Assembly (NCBI GenBank): GCA_014378195.1
Contig: JACMOC010000017.1
Location: 124,001 to 188,000, forward strand
DNA length: 64,000 bases
Reading direction: 5' to 3'
Source: Oligoflexus sp.
GTDB taxonomy: Bacteria > Bdellovibrionota_B > Oligoflexia > Oligoflexales > Oligoflexaceae
Position numbers and translations under genes: made by a program. Shown piece after piece: positions 8,419 through 17,221 of this stretch. Every line of letters starts with the position of its first letter. Position 1 is the stretch's first letter. The notes beneath the pieces are model-generated. The model saw only the letters and a program-made list of their open reading frames with translations. It was not told the DNA's origin and made no database searches.

Positions 8419-9627
8419 TTAGTGTATAATATGGGCCGCCGCTGTCGATGTCACCCTATAGACCCCGGCCCCTTCGGAGTCAGACGTGAAATACAAGGCG
8501 TTGTCCGGACCAAAAGCGAGTCCTACGGGACGGGCGAATCGCTTACCTGTACGATCCTGAAATCCCGTGAGGAAATCACTGACTTTACCTGTTGGTTTAC
8601 CTTTCACAAATTCAACAAGAACGATCTTAGGAGAACGGCGGTCGGCGTTTCCACCGCCGGGCGGTATGCCCCATGAGCCGTGGAGGGCTACGAGCGCCGA
8701 ACCTGACCAGGCAGTGACCAGCTGTGGGGCTCCTATAAAAGCGACGTCCATCGGGGCACTGCGTGCGTTGAACGTTGCTACAGGGAGGGACACTTTCGAT
8801 GCAGGCTGCGGCGCTCTATCCTGAGGCGCACAGGTATCAGGAGTGACTTTTCCGTTTATGACTTGATACCAAGGCATGCCAAAGAAAGAGAATTGATGAA
8901 CCTCCTCGAACACCTCCCGCGGCAGCTCAAATCCCCAATGGTCGGGTCCATTGTTATCGGCATACATGACGCCAGTTTCCGGTTGCCAGCTGAATCCAAC
9001 GGGGTTCCTCAAACCACTCGCATAAGGCACGAGTTTCGTTGCGTCTGCAGTCGATTCATCCAGTTCAAAAATTCCGCCGCGACGTTCGTTAAACGAATAA
9101 CTGTCATCAAGATATTGAGGGCTACAATTATCCTGAATGCCTAGGGACACAAATACATGATTGTCGGGACTAATCTTCACCGTTCGCGTACTGTGGCCAC
9201 TTCCTCCAGGCAACGCGGCCACTAAAGTGAAGTCAGATTTTTTATAAGATTTGTTGGGATCATATATGGCTTTATAAATCCCCTCTGTCTCGCCGATCCA
9301 CAACTCCTGTGCAGCACCAACGTTTCGCATGGAAACGCTGTGGGGCTGGCCTCCAAAATCGACGACTGTTGTGGCACTCGTGTAGGGCGCCTTCAGTCGA
9401 TAAACTTTGCCCGCACTTGAGCCGACGATCATGTCGCCCATTTTTGCAAATGTCAGAAGCCGCGGGGCTGCTAGTACAGCGGGAAGTTTTTGAACGACAA
9501 TTCCATTGGGTGCCACGATTGGGTTTGCAAGCGATGCCTGAGCTGCTACGGCCAGAGACGCCGCGCCCCTCGAATTGAGAAGGCATGCCACGAGACCGAG
9601 AGCTTTGAACAGAGTTCGCTTTTTCAT
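8419..9627 (-). CDS. Exported PQQ-type sugar (sorbosone) dehydrogenase-like beta-propeller
   Basis: 402 residues from the ATG at 9627, which has GAGG six bases upstream. A signal peptide covers about 1-30. The rest is a six-bladed propeller of the glucose/L-sorbosone dehydrogenase family: GGSGHSTRTVKISPDNHVFVSLG near 135, YASGLRNPVGFSWQPETGVMYADNNGPDHWG near 205 and RPVGLAFGPDNALYFTSD near 375. Family members oxidise sugars or aldehydes with PQQ in the periplasm, but many relatives have unknown substrates. Close PQQ-contact residues cannot be confirmed by eye. It lies downstream of the clpB terminator and is probably its own unit. Confidence 0.78.
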   Translation of the reverse strand: MKKRTLFKALGLVACLLNSRGAASLAVAAQASLANPIVAPNGIVVQKLPAVLAAPRLLTFAKMGDMIVGSSAGKVYRLKAPYTSATTVVDFGGQPHSVSMRNVGAAQELWIGETEGIYKAIYDPNKSYKKSDFTLVAALPGGSGHSTRTVKISPDNHVFVSLGIQDNCSPQYLDDSYSFNERRGGIFELDESTADATKLVPYASGLRNPVGFSWQPETGVMYADNNGPDHWGFELPREVFEEVHQFSFFGMPWYQVINGKVTPDTCAPQDRAPQPASKVSLPVATFNARSAPMDVAFIGAPQLVTAWSGSALVALHGSWGIPPGGGNADRRSPKIVLVEFVKGKPTGKVSDFLTGFQDRTGKRFARPVGLAFGPDNALYFTSDSEGAGVYRVTSTAAAHIIH

Positions 9628-9683
9628 ATTTTTCCTCACCTTTGGGGTTTGGTCTTCGGTGTCTATAGTCCCGCGTCGTAAGG

Positions 9684-9724
9684 CTAAAAAAAAGCCCTGA
9701 AAGAAAGCGATCTCCTTCAGGGCT
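9684..9724 (-). terminator. clpB intrinsic terminator
   Basis: AGCCCTGAA (9693-9701) and TTCAGGGCT (9716-9724) form a 9-bp stem; the run of A on the left is a U-tract on the minus strand. It follows the clpB stop. Confidence 0.85.
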
Positions 9725-9747
9725 AGTGGCTGTATGCGTCCACGAAA

Positions 9748-12348
9748 TTATTTGGTTTTAATGGTCAAACCTTTTTCATCTTTATCGATGGTAATCAAGG
9801 AACCAGGTAAAATCTCGCCTGCGATGATTTTACGTGCCACTTTGTTTTCGACCTCTTTTTGGAGGTAACGTTTCAAAGGTCTTGCCCCATAAACGGGATC
9901 ATAAGCGCTGACAGCAATAAAGTCCTTTGCGGCTTCGGTAATGTTGATCTTGATGTCCTGCTCTTCCAGACGTTTTTGAATGTCAAAGAGAAGAATGGTC
10001 ACGATGCCTTTTACCTGCTCCTTGATCAAAGGTTTGAAGAGCACAACATCATCAACTCGGTTCAAAAATTCAGGCCTGAAATGTCGTCTCAGATCGGACT
10101 GCACCTGAATGATAGCCTCCTCTGTCAGCTCCCCATTTGGCTGTATGCCTTCAATAAGATACTGCGAACCAATATTGCTCGTCATGATGATGACGGTGTT
10201 TTTGAAATTTACCTTGCGTCCCTGGTTGTCGGTCAAATGACCTTCATCCAGAATCTGGAGCAGGATGTTAAACACATCGGGATGTGCTTTTTCGATTTCG
10301 TCAAACAAGACCACTGAGTATGGTTTGCGGCGAACAGCTTCGGTTAGCTGGCCACCCTGATCGTAACCCACATACCCAGGAGGTGCCCCGACGAGTCGGG
10401 ATACAGCATGTTTTTCCATGTATTCCGACATATCGATGCGTATCATGTTGTCCGCGGTATCAAACAAATTCTCAGTCAGCGTTTTCGCCAGTTCGGTCTT
10501 ACCGACACCGGTTGGGCCAAGGAAAATGAAGGAACCGATCGGACGTTTCGGGTCTTTGATCTGAGCACGCGCCCTGATAATCGCATCCACAACTGCATCG
10601 ACCGCCTGATCTTGACCGACGACTTTCTGGTGAAGGATGGTGGCAAGATTAAGGAGTTTTTCCCGCTCTCCTGCCATGATTTTTTCGACCGGAATGCCAG
10701 TCCACTGACTGACGACCTGTGCAATTTCACGCTCCGAGACTTCTTCACGGAGTAATCCGGTCTTCTTCTTTTTAACGTCATCTTCACGCCTTTGCAGTTT
10801 GGCCTCGAGCTCAGGGATAAGTCCATGACGTAGTTTTGCGGCTTTTTCAAAGTCGGAGACACGTTCTGCCGCCGATAGCTGAATGCCGAGAGCTTCGAGT
10901 TCTTTGCGAATGTCCTGCACCGATTTGATGGAGGATTTCTCCTGCTCATGCTGTTCGCCGAGGACCTTGACTTCGTCGCGCAGATCCGTGAGTTCTTTAT
11001 TCAGGAGGTCAAGGCGTTTGCGGCTCGCTTCGTCTTTTTCCTTCTTCAAGGCTGTCGCTTCGATTTCAAGGCGCATCAGAACCCGGCGTTTTTTGTCGAG
11101 TTCTTCGGGCACGCTGTCGATTTCGGTGCGTACCATCGCACTGCATTCATCTATCAAATCGATAGCTTTATCAGGCAAAAACCGATCGGTGATATAACGA
11201 TCCGAGAGAACTGCCGCTGCGACAAGCGCATTGTCTTGAATACGAATACCGTGGAAGATCTCGAATCGTTCCTTGAGTCCCCTCAGGATCGAGATGGAAT
11301 CCTCGACCGTTGGCTGATCGACCAGAACGGTCTGAAAACGGCGTTCAAGAGCTGCATCGGACTCAATGTATTTCCTGTATTCCGTCAACGTAGTTGCGCC
11401 GATACAATGAAGCTCACCACGGGCCAACATCGGTTTCAGCATGTTGCCGGCATCCATCGAGCCTTCGGCTTTCCCGGCGCCCACAATCGTGTGGATCTCG
11501 TCGATGAACAGAATTATCTGACCATCGCTGCCTTTTACCTCGGCAAGAACCGCCTTTAGACGTTCCTCAAATTCACCACGAAACTTGGCGCCCGCGATAA
11601 GCGATCCCATGTCGAGCGAGAAGATGGTTTTGTCTTTTAAGCCTTCCGGTACATCACCACGGACAATGCGTTGCGCAAGGCCTTCGGCAATCGCTGTTTT
11701 ACCAACGCCCGGCTCACCGATGAGGACGGGGTTATTTTTGGATTTACGGCTGAGGATCCTGATCACGCGCGCGATCTCATGGTCGCGGCCGATGACAGGA
11801 TCAAGTTTGCCTAAACGCGCTGCGTTAACGAGATCCATACCGTATTGATTGAGGGCGTCATAGGTCGCTTCCGGATTTGCGCTCCGCACTTTCTGGTTGC
11901 CGCGCAAAGCTGCCAAACCTTCTAAAAAGCGTTCCTCGGTGACATTAAATTCACGGAGTATGCGCCCGGCCGGAGTCGCTACGCCGGTACGAATGATTTC
12001 AAGGAAAACGTGTTCCACAGAAACGTATTCATCTTTAAGTTTTTTAGCCGTTTCCTCAGCCTTGACGAGCAGAGCGGAAAGCGCCTGGCTGAGCATGATT
12101 TTTTCCGCATCGTAGCCGGGGCCCGAAATGCGGGGCTTTTTCTCGAGTTCGCCAGTCGCAAAGGTCTTGACCCTATCGAGAGGGACCTCCATACGCTGCA
12201 AAATTTTTGGCACTATGCCGTTTTCTTGCTCAAGCAGGGCTTTTAAGACGTGATCGACGTCAACGGCCTGATGCCCTAGGGATATGGCGATACGCTGAGC
12301 ATCTTTGATCGATTGCTGTGTGCGTTCTGTAAAACGATTGAAGTCCAT
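9748..12348 (-). CDS. clpB: ATP-dependent disaggregase ClpB
   Basis: 866 residues, the normal ClpB length. It rescues aggregated proteins with DnaK by threading them through a hexameric ring. Order: N-terminal Clp repeat domain (1-145), NBD1 with Walker A GEPGVGKT (about 207) and Walker B FIDEIH, the coiled-coil middle domain (about 405-530, rich in Lys/Glu/Leu) that distinguishes ClpB from ClpA/C, and NBD2 with Walker A GPTGVGKT (about 610) and a GYVG pore loop. The start has AGGAGG. A sigma70-like promoter lies at 12373-12400; I see no clear sigma32 or CIRCE site. A strong terminator follows. Confidence 0.97.
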   Translation of the reverse strand: MDFNRFTERTQQSIKDAQRIAISLGHQAVDVDHVLKALLEQENGIVPKILQRMEVPLDRVKTFATGELEKKPRISGPGYDAEKIMLSQALSALLVKAEETAKKLKDEYVSVEHVFLEIIRTGVATPAGRILREFNVTEERFLEGLAALRGNQKVRSANPEATYDALNQYGMDLVNAARLGKLDPVIGRDHEIARVIRILSRKSKNNPVLIGEPGVGKTAIAEGLAQRIVRGDVPEGLKDKTIFSLDMGSLIAGAKFRGEFEERLKAVLAEVKGSDGQIILFIDEIHTIVGAGKAEGSMDAGNMLKPMLARGELHCIGATTLTEYRKYIESDAALERRFQTVLVDQPTVEDSISILRGLKERFEIFHGIRIQDNALVAAAVLSDRYITDRFLPDKAIDLIDECSAMVRTEIDSVPEELDKKRRVLMRLEIEATALKKEKDEASRKRLDLLNKELTDLRDEVKVLGEQHEQEKSSIKSVQDIRKELEALGIQLSAAERVSDFEKAAKLRHGLIPELEAKLQRREDDVKKKKTGLLREEVSEREIAQVVSQWTGIPVEKIMAGEREKLLNLATILHQKVVGQDQAVDAVVDAIIRARAQIKDPKRPIGSFIFLGPTGVGKTELAKTLTENLFDTADNMIRIDMSEYMEKHAVSRLVGAPPGYVGYDQGGQLTEAVRRKPYSVVLFDEIEKAHPDVFNILLQILDEGHLTDNQGRKVNFKNTVIIMTSNIGSQYLIEGIQPNGELTEEAIIQVQSDLRRHFRPEFLNRVDDVVLFKPLIKEQVKGIVTILLFDIQKRLEEQDIKINITEAAKDFIAVSAYDPVYGARPLKRYLQKEVENKVARKIIAGEILPGSLITIDKDEKGLTIKTK

Positions 12349-12372
12349 AAATCCTCCTTCTGCTACAGGTTC

Positions 12373-12400
12373 AATGTAGGACCGTCCCGAAGAAAGTCAA
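12373..12400 (-). promoter_or_regulatory. Sigma70-like promoter upstream of clpB
   Basis: On the minus strand TTGACT (12395-12400) and TACATT (12373-12378) with a 16-base spacer, 25 bases from the clpB start; the AGGAGG Shine-Dalgarno is in between. Confidence 0.4.
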
Positions 12401-12434
12401 GGCGAGGGGGCAAGGCATTTTTTGTGGTGACTGA

Positions 12435-12459
12435 AAGGGCACCCTCTTGGGATGCCCTT
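12435..12459 (-). terminator. Hairpin after the aldo/keto reductase gene
   Basis: AAGGGCA/TGCCCTT arms (12435-12441, 12453-12459) with an inner CCC/GGG pair form a stable stem 9 bp past the stop. The U-tract is weak. Confidence 0.5.
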
Positions 12460-12467
12460 GTCCATGG

Positions 12468-13457
12468 TCAGTACCGAGGCCAGGCAGCTGGTTTGTTTTT
12501 AACGATGCCTTCGATCGCGTCGGCTAAACCTGCATCAAAGTTTTTGCGATCTTTTAAAGCAGCCAGATTATCAACGAGTTGCTCCTTACGAGACGCTCCT
12601 AAAATAACGGTGCTCACATTAGGGTTATGCAGACACCAGAGAAGAGAAAGGTGAGTCAGGCTAAGGCCAGCTTCTTTCGCAAGGGCTTCCAGTGCTCTTG
12701 TTTTCTGGATTTTTAGCTGACCTTCAGGCGAATCAAAGCGGTTTTTTAACCACTCATAACCCTTTAAATTAGCACGAGAATCTTTGGGTATCTCGCTGTT
12801 GTATTTGCCAGTCAGGAGCCCCGACGCAAGAGGCGACCAGATGGTTGTGCCGAGCCCCAACTCAGAAAATGCGCGGAGATAATCGTGTTCCATCTTGTCG
12901 CGATTGAAAAGATTGTATTCCGGTTGTTCCATGGTAGGAGGCGTCAGGCCTATCTGCCGGGCAATGCCGTGGGCTTCGAATATTTCCTGCGCCGACCATT
13001 CCGATGTGCCCCAGTACAAGATTTTGCCCTGGCTGACGAGATCGTGCATGGCCCGCACCGTCTCCTCAATCGGTGTATCGACATCAGGACGATGACAGAA
13101 ATAGAGATCGAGATAATCGAGCTGGAGCCGCTTCAGGGCGGCGTCGCATGCGTCCCGCACATGTTTTCGGCTCAGACCCCTTTGGGTTGGCTTCTCACCG
13201 CCCCAGAACACCTTGGAGGAGACGATATAGCTATCGCGTGTCCAGCCGAGGTCACGCAAAGCTTTGCCCATGATAATTTCGCTTTGGCCTTCCGCGTAGG
13301 CTTCCGCATTGTCAAAAAAATTCACGCCGGCTTCATAGGCCAGGATCATCATGTCCTTGGCACTATCGTAACCAGCCTGATTATGAAAAGTGACCCACGA
13401 ACCGAAGGACAATTCACTTACCTTTAAACCGCTTTTGCCGAGTCGACGATATTCCAT
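12468..13457 (-). CDS. Aldo/keto reductase, AKR6 (Kv-beta-like) family
   Basis: 329 residues, a full NADPH-dependent TIM-barrel reductase. The catalytic tetrad is visible: Asp and Tyr in FFDNAEAYAEG (about 47-57), Lys in YIVSSKVFWG (about 83) and His in YFCHRPD (about 117). The GKILYWGTSEWSAQEI stretch and the C-terminal TVILGASRKEQLVDN cofactor motif place it with the Kv-beta/YghZ-like group. It reduces aldehydes or ketones; the substrate is unknown. AAGGAG precedes the start. It sits nine bases downstream of an aldehyde dehydrogenase remnant, so it was probably the second gene of an operon that lost its front end. Confidence 0.9.
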   Translation of the reverse strand: MEYRRLGKSGLKVSELSFGSWVTFHNQAGYDSAKDMMILAYEAGVNFFDNAEAYAEGQSEIIMGKALRDLGWTRDSYIVSSKVFWGGEKPTQRGLSRKHVRDACDAALKRLQLDYLDLYFCHRPDVDTPIEETVRAMHDLVSQGKILYWGTSEWSAQEIFEAHGIARQIGLTPPTMEQPEYNLFNRDKMEHDYLRAFSELGLGTTIWSPLASGLLTGKYNSEIPKDSRANLKGYEWLKNRFDSPEGQLKIQKTRALEALAKEAGLSLTHLSLLWCLHNPNVSTVILGASRKEQLVDNLAALKDRKNFDAGLADAIEGIVKNKPAAWPRY

Positions 13458-13466
13458 ATCTGCTCC

Positions 13467-14000
13467 TTAGGGCGTAAGACTCATTGATTTGGTAACAACC
13501 AGTTTTTCATAACTCAATTCCATCATCGTGGGAAGTGCGCCGCGAACACCTTGGCCCGAATGTTTAAGGCTTGAGGAGGGCATCCAGTCCGCTCGGAAGG
13601 CAGCCGACTCGTTGATCATCACAGCCCCGGCGTGAACCCGTTCCACAAAACGGAGGGCACGATCGAGATTTTGCGTGTAAATTGAGGCTTGGAAAGCAAA
13701 ACGACTGTTATTGATGCGTGTCAGGACTGTTTCCAGTTCATTGAAAGTATAGATACCGACAGCCGGCCCGAAGATCTCTTCTTCGTAAAAAGGCCCACTG
13801 AAGGGCGCTTCGCAGAGGATGGTTGGTGAGAGGCAGGTCGAGTCGATGCGTCTACCTTTCAAAGCAACCTGAGCCCCTTTCGCGATAGCGTCTTCCACCC
13901 AACGCTCCACACGATCCAGTTCCCGGGGATGGATGAGAGGCCCGATATCGGTGTCCTTATCCATAGGATTGCCCACGCGCATCGCCTCTGCAGCCGCCAG
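13467..14000 (-). pseudogene. Aldehyde dehydrogenase, C-terminal remnant
   Basis: The reading frame encodes only about the last third of an NAD-dependent aldehyde dehydrogenase: AMRVGNPMDKDTDIGPL, then FYEEEIFGPAVGIYTF with the conserved EEIFGP, and a C-terminal GVRG. Family-like sequence (LAAAEAM) continues upstream of the first ATG (13982) until a stop at 14001-14003, then ends. The cofactor-binding half and the catalytic Glu and Cys are missing, so it cannot be an active enzyme. The cut is abrupt, with no frameshifted residue of the N-terminal part in the next kilobase. It is best explained by a deletion; a misassembly is the alternative. Confidence 0.8.
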
Positions 14001-14035
14001 CTAATATTGCTCGATTTAAGTGGTATTCAGATTTC

Positions 14036-14419
14036 GTGCGTTCTGCGAAAAGCAGCAAAAACCGAAAACTCCTGCAGACGGATATTCCCTTTCGTTACCG
14101 CAAAGTGATATTCGCCTTGCGCGACTACGTGCAGAAGACTCAGGGAGACTTGCAGAAGCTCAATAGTCTCGATTTCAATGCGCTCCTTGAAGACTTCGAA
14201 AAAGTAACCAAGCTCAAACCCGATCCCGCAGCCTTCGAGGCGGCGGCCAATGCCGGACTTCTCGAACTCAAGAAAAACGCCGCAGACAAAACCAAATCAA
14301 CTTTAATTTTTAATCCGACTGTTTTGGTTCGCACCCTGATTGCGATGAATGTTGTAAAAAGGCTTCGCACTGACCCTGCTATCAAGGACGACGAGGACCA
14401 GGCGAAAGAAGATCGCTAA
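14036..14419 (+). CDS. Hypothetical protein, probably truncated at the N-terminus
   Basis: The listed start is a GTG at 14036 without a ribosome site, giving 127 residues. The frame stays open upstream to 13967, and the added residues (about NIARFKWYSDFV from 14003) read like natural protein before turning into the antisense of the aldehyde dehydrogenase remnant. The product is charged and helical, with no signal peptide or known domain. It therefore looks like the 3' part of a gene whose 5' end was lost at the junction near 14001. Whether it is expressed is unknown. Confidence 0.5.
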   Translation: MRSAKSSKNRKLLQTDIPFRYRKVIFALRDYVQKTQGDLQKLNSLDFNALLEDFEKVTKLKPDPAAFEAAANAGLLELKKNAADKTKSTLIFNPTVLVRTLIAMNVVKRLRTDPAIKDDEDQAKEDR

Positions 14420-14438
14420 GATTCTCTGAGATTTTGAA

Positions 14439-14467
14439 TTGACAAGGACTGACGCTGTACCTTAAAT
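14439..14467 (+). promoter_or_regulatory. Strong sigma70-like promoter
   Basis: A perfect TTGACA (14439-14444), a 17-base spacer and TTAAAT (14462-14467). No start codon with a ribosome site follows closely; the next gene starts 305 bases on, beyond a terminator. Confidence 0.55.
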
Positions 14468-14473
14468 GAAGTT

Positions 14474-14614
14474 TCGTCCTTACAAAAGAATGTTCGTCAG
14501 CTTTTACCAGCTCGTGACTCATGCTCGTTGTGAGGATCCTCATACTGAAAATTTTCCGTTTGAGGTTTGATCTCTTGGTTTTCAGGCCTGCTTTTCGAAG
14601 CGGGCCAATTTTTT
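14474..14614 (+). ncRNA. Putative small RNA of about 140 nt
   Basis: Inferred from a promoter at 14439-14467 and an intrinsic terminator at 14585-14614 with no credible ORF between. The span holds a perfect 12-bp palindrome (14531-14542, BamHI-like core) that could form a central hairpin or a dimer site. It does not resemble 6S, SRP, tmRNA or RNase P RNA by eye. The alternative is that the terminator only ends the preceding truncated gene. Confidence 0.4.
14585..14614 (+). terminator. UUCG-loop intrinsic terminator
   Basis: A 9-bp stem (14585-14593 with 14598-14606, one G-U pair) closed by a TTCG tetraloop and followed by AATTTTTT. This is a textbook Rho-independent terminator in a region without a gene. 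The rest of 14615-14771 shows no feature I can name. Confidence 0.8.
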
Positions 14615-14771
14615 GAGTATTACCGGGCCAGCCTTTTCAATCAGCTTAGATAATCGCAGTCCAACCATATGAATTCATTCAGGAATTACGAATAATTGCC
14701 AATATGTTCAACTCTCAGCCCTAAGGTGCCGAAGAGACGTCTGGTTGATTTAATTGAGGGGCAGCTGACAG

Positions 14772-16469
14772 ATGAAGAGTTGGATGACGTCCTGCACATC
14801 GTTTGCGCTCTCCCTTGGTCTTCTTGCGGTTGCGTCTGCTTGCGCGGAAGATCGCCCCGTCCTTCCGTCCACGGTGTCGGCGCGCGCGGGTGCCACGAGC
14901 AGCTTTAGCAGTTCCGGTTCAAATGCCGACCAGACACCCATTACCCCAATCAAAACAGCGCTCATAATGACGTCCCCCTTTAAAATTACAGCGCTCCATC
15001 AGGATGCCGTGGATTTTACTTTCGGAGCGGCCAAAGTCACTGGCTTTGAAAGCAGCAGTGGCTCGTCCACAGAACGCTACCTCTACGTGAGCGAACCCAG
15101 TTTGCTCTCTGCAGTCCAGATGGATGTCCTTTTGCCGCTTTGTCGAGACATAGCGTTCACTCCGGGCGATGAAAACATTCTTACCTGGCGGTCTCACTTC
15201 CCACTCGCTGTCAAACGGCTGCTCGCGGTTCTACTTCAGAGTGGCCAGACTCAAATTCTGTGTGTTTTACGCATTAACGACGGAGGTAAGTCAAAATATC
15301 TCGCATTTGATCCCATTCCTACCACTCCGGCAAGTGTCAACGGCTCTGCGCAACCCGATAAAGTGGTGGCTCAGGGTCTTCTCAATCCTCAGGCTATATC
15401 CCTTAGTCTAACGGTGAAAAACCTCGTCGGTGTTCAGGGTAATGCCGTGCTCTTAGCAGGGATCAAGGCGATAGCCGGCGAGACCGTGGTCCTGACGCCG
15501 AAAGACGAGAGCGGGCCCTCCTGCTACTACGATACGTCAAAGCCAGGATCTGTCGTGGGAAATCCCGATCAATTGAAAAAGGCAATCCTTTCGATGAAGG
15601 TGCCCTTACCGGTCAAAGTTCAAGGATTTATCCCTGTGGCAACAGGAGGACGACTTATCAAAAGCTGCGAAAAAATTGCCCTTGCAAGCACCCCGGATAC
15701 CATACAGTCGAGCTACAGTTGCCAGGCATATCAGGATATCAAAACGGAAGGTCTGGAAGCCGGTTGTCAGTGGGAGCTTGAAATGGCTAACGCCGCCGAT
15801 CTGCAAAACTCGGTGGCTGTTCCTTTAAAAATGGGCCTGCTCGCTTTCAAAACGATCGATAAAACCAAGGCGCAGGACGTACTAAGTCTCGTCCCTAAGG
15901 ATCCGCAAAATCCGCTGCGCATTTCGCCCGAGATCTTTACCGGATTCAGCGACAGTCAAAAGGCATATGCCACACTTGCTTTTGACCTTTGGCTCGCTGT
16001 TTATCCAAAATCCTACGTCGACGATTTCAAAGGGTTTATGAAGAACGTTGTGGTGTCGACCACCTGTGACCCAGGCGTTGGGGGTTTTGCCACTATCAAT
16101 TCCACTTCATTTACCTGGTGCGCACCCAATCTTACTGACGCTGGCAATAATCCCTCTCGTCCTGTTTTTCATGCGATTCTCGTGGCCCATGAAACGCGTC
16201 ACAGCCGAGGATGGCGGCATGATGTGGATGTTGCCGACTATACGCCGTGTCAAGGATCGGCCGCGTCCGCCGCTGTGATGGAAGCTATCGTGGCGACCTG
16301 CAAAGAGGATTACTGTGCGGTGCTTCGAAACGCGGCCTTCAACGAATATATTACGGAGCTTAATTACAGTCTCAAAGCAGATCCGAGGCGTTTCCTCGGC
16401 CAATGCAAAGCCTGGTCGACGGCCATGGGACTGACCGATCAATCTATAACAGATGCGGCGAGCAAATGA
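14772..16469 (+). CDS. Lipoprotein with a metzincin-type HExxHxxGxxH motif
   Basis: 565 residues. A signal peptide ends in ASAC (Cys about 24), so it should be lipidated and face the periplasm or cell surface. A Ser/Gly-rich linker follows, then about 350 residues with no recognised domain and many Cys (likely disulfides). Near residue 473 the sequence HETRHSRGWRH fits HExxHxxGxxH exactly: two zinc His, the catalytic Glu, the Gly turn and a third His. A family-typical Met-turn is not obvious. It is probably a metalloprotease or a related zinc protein; the target is unknown. The next gene overlaps it by four bases. Confidence 0.65.
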   Translation: MKSWMTSCTSFALSLGLLAVASACAEDRPVLPSTVSARAGATSSFSSSGSNADQTPITPIKTALIMTSPFKITALHQDAVDFTFGAAKVTGFESSSGSSTERYLYVSEPSLLSAVQMDVLLPLCRDIAFTPGDENILTWRSHFPLAVKRLLAVLLQSGQTQILCVLRINDGGKSKYLAFDPIPTTPASVNGSAQPDKVVAQGLLNPQAISLSLTVKNLVGVQGNAVLLAGIKAIAGETVVLTPKDESGPSCYYDTSKPGSVVGNPDQLKKAILSMKVPLPVKVQGFIPVATGGRLIKSCEKIALASTPDTIQSSYSCQAYQDIKTEGLEAGCQWELEMANAADLQNSVAVPLKMGLLAFKTIDKTKAQDVLSLVPKDPQNPLRISPEIFTGFSDSQKAYATLAFDLWLAVYPKSYVDDFKGFMKNVVVSTTCDPGVGGFATINSTSFTWCAPNLTDAGNNPSRPVFHAILVAHETRHSRGWRHDVDVADYTPCQGSAASAAVMEAIVATCKEDYCAVLRNAAFNEYITELNYSLKADPRRFLGQCKAWSTAMGLTDQSITDAASK

Positions 16470-17221
16470 AAAAGATCCATGTCTTGCTTTATTCCCTGCC
16501 CGTCATAGCCCTTTTCGCCTTGCGGGGTCCCCGTGGGACCGGCCCAACCGATTCAGCGCCCGAGAGTTATCACGCGAAAAAAATAGAGCATCAAACATCT
16601 GAGGCCGTGGCGAAGCCGCTTCGCGTTCCCGAACCTGTTCGCCACGGAGCCGACGAAAAAGTGCCGGAAGCGATCGGTTCTGAAAAAGATTTCCTGGCAC
16701 TCATAGATGAAGCCAATCTCACGCAGACAATTACGATCGCGCAGGCAACACAGCGCCTCCGGACATTAGAGCCGCAGATTTTAGCCCAGTATTTCAACAA
16801 GGCCCTGGTTGATCTCGGGCAAACTGAAAACGATAGGCGAGAACGCCTCGTTTATCTCGCAAATGAAGTTCAAAGTGATGCGCTTTTGCCGTTTTGGAAG
16901 GTGCTGTTGACGCGCAAAATCCCACGCTACGAAGACGAGGCGAAATACCTCACGTTTGGTGAACCCACCGAGGAGATGCAGAGCATCCATCTTGAACTTT
17001 TAAACTCGGTACGAAACCTAGGCCTGATCGCGCCTCGCGATCACCAAGCCAGCGTTTTGCTCGCTGATGTGATCCTTCATCCAACGTCGCCTTTGCAGGA
17101 TGAGTTCATTCGGGAGCGAGCCTATATTTCTCTGAAGGAAGCTGATTTGCCAACCGCTCTGCGCGTTCTAAAAACTCTCGACGGAGACGATGCCTTGCGC
17201 GGGCGATTGTCTACCCCTTGA
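16466..17221 (+). CDS. Secreted helical-repeat protein of unknown function
   Basis: 251 residues from an ATG at 16466 that overlaps the stop of the metzincin-like lipoprotein gene (ATGA). Residues 1-20 form a signal peptide-like segment (MKKIHVLLYSLPVIALFAL). A polar linker with many Glu, Lys and Pro reaches about 75; the rest is regularly helical and could be a HEAT/TPR-like solenoid (for instance LADVILHPTSPLQDEFIRERAYISLKE resembles one repeat). Translational coupling suggests it works with the upstream metalloprotein, perhaps as partner or inhibitor; that is inference. Its 3' end overlaps hexR by 11 bases. Confidence 0.6.
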   Translation: MKKIHVLLYSLPVIALFALRGPRGTGPTDSAPESYHAKKIEHQTSEAVAKPLRVPEPVRHGADEKVPEAIGSEKDFLALIDEANLTQTITIAQATQRLRTLEPQILAQYFNKALVDLGQTENDRRERLVYLANEVQSDALLPFWKVLLTRKIPRYEDEAKYLTFGEPTEEMQSIHLELLNSVRNLGLIAPRDHQASVLLADVILHPTSPLQDEFIRERAYISLKEADLPTALRVLKTLDGDDALRGRLSTP

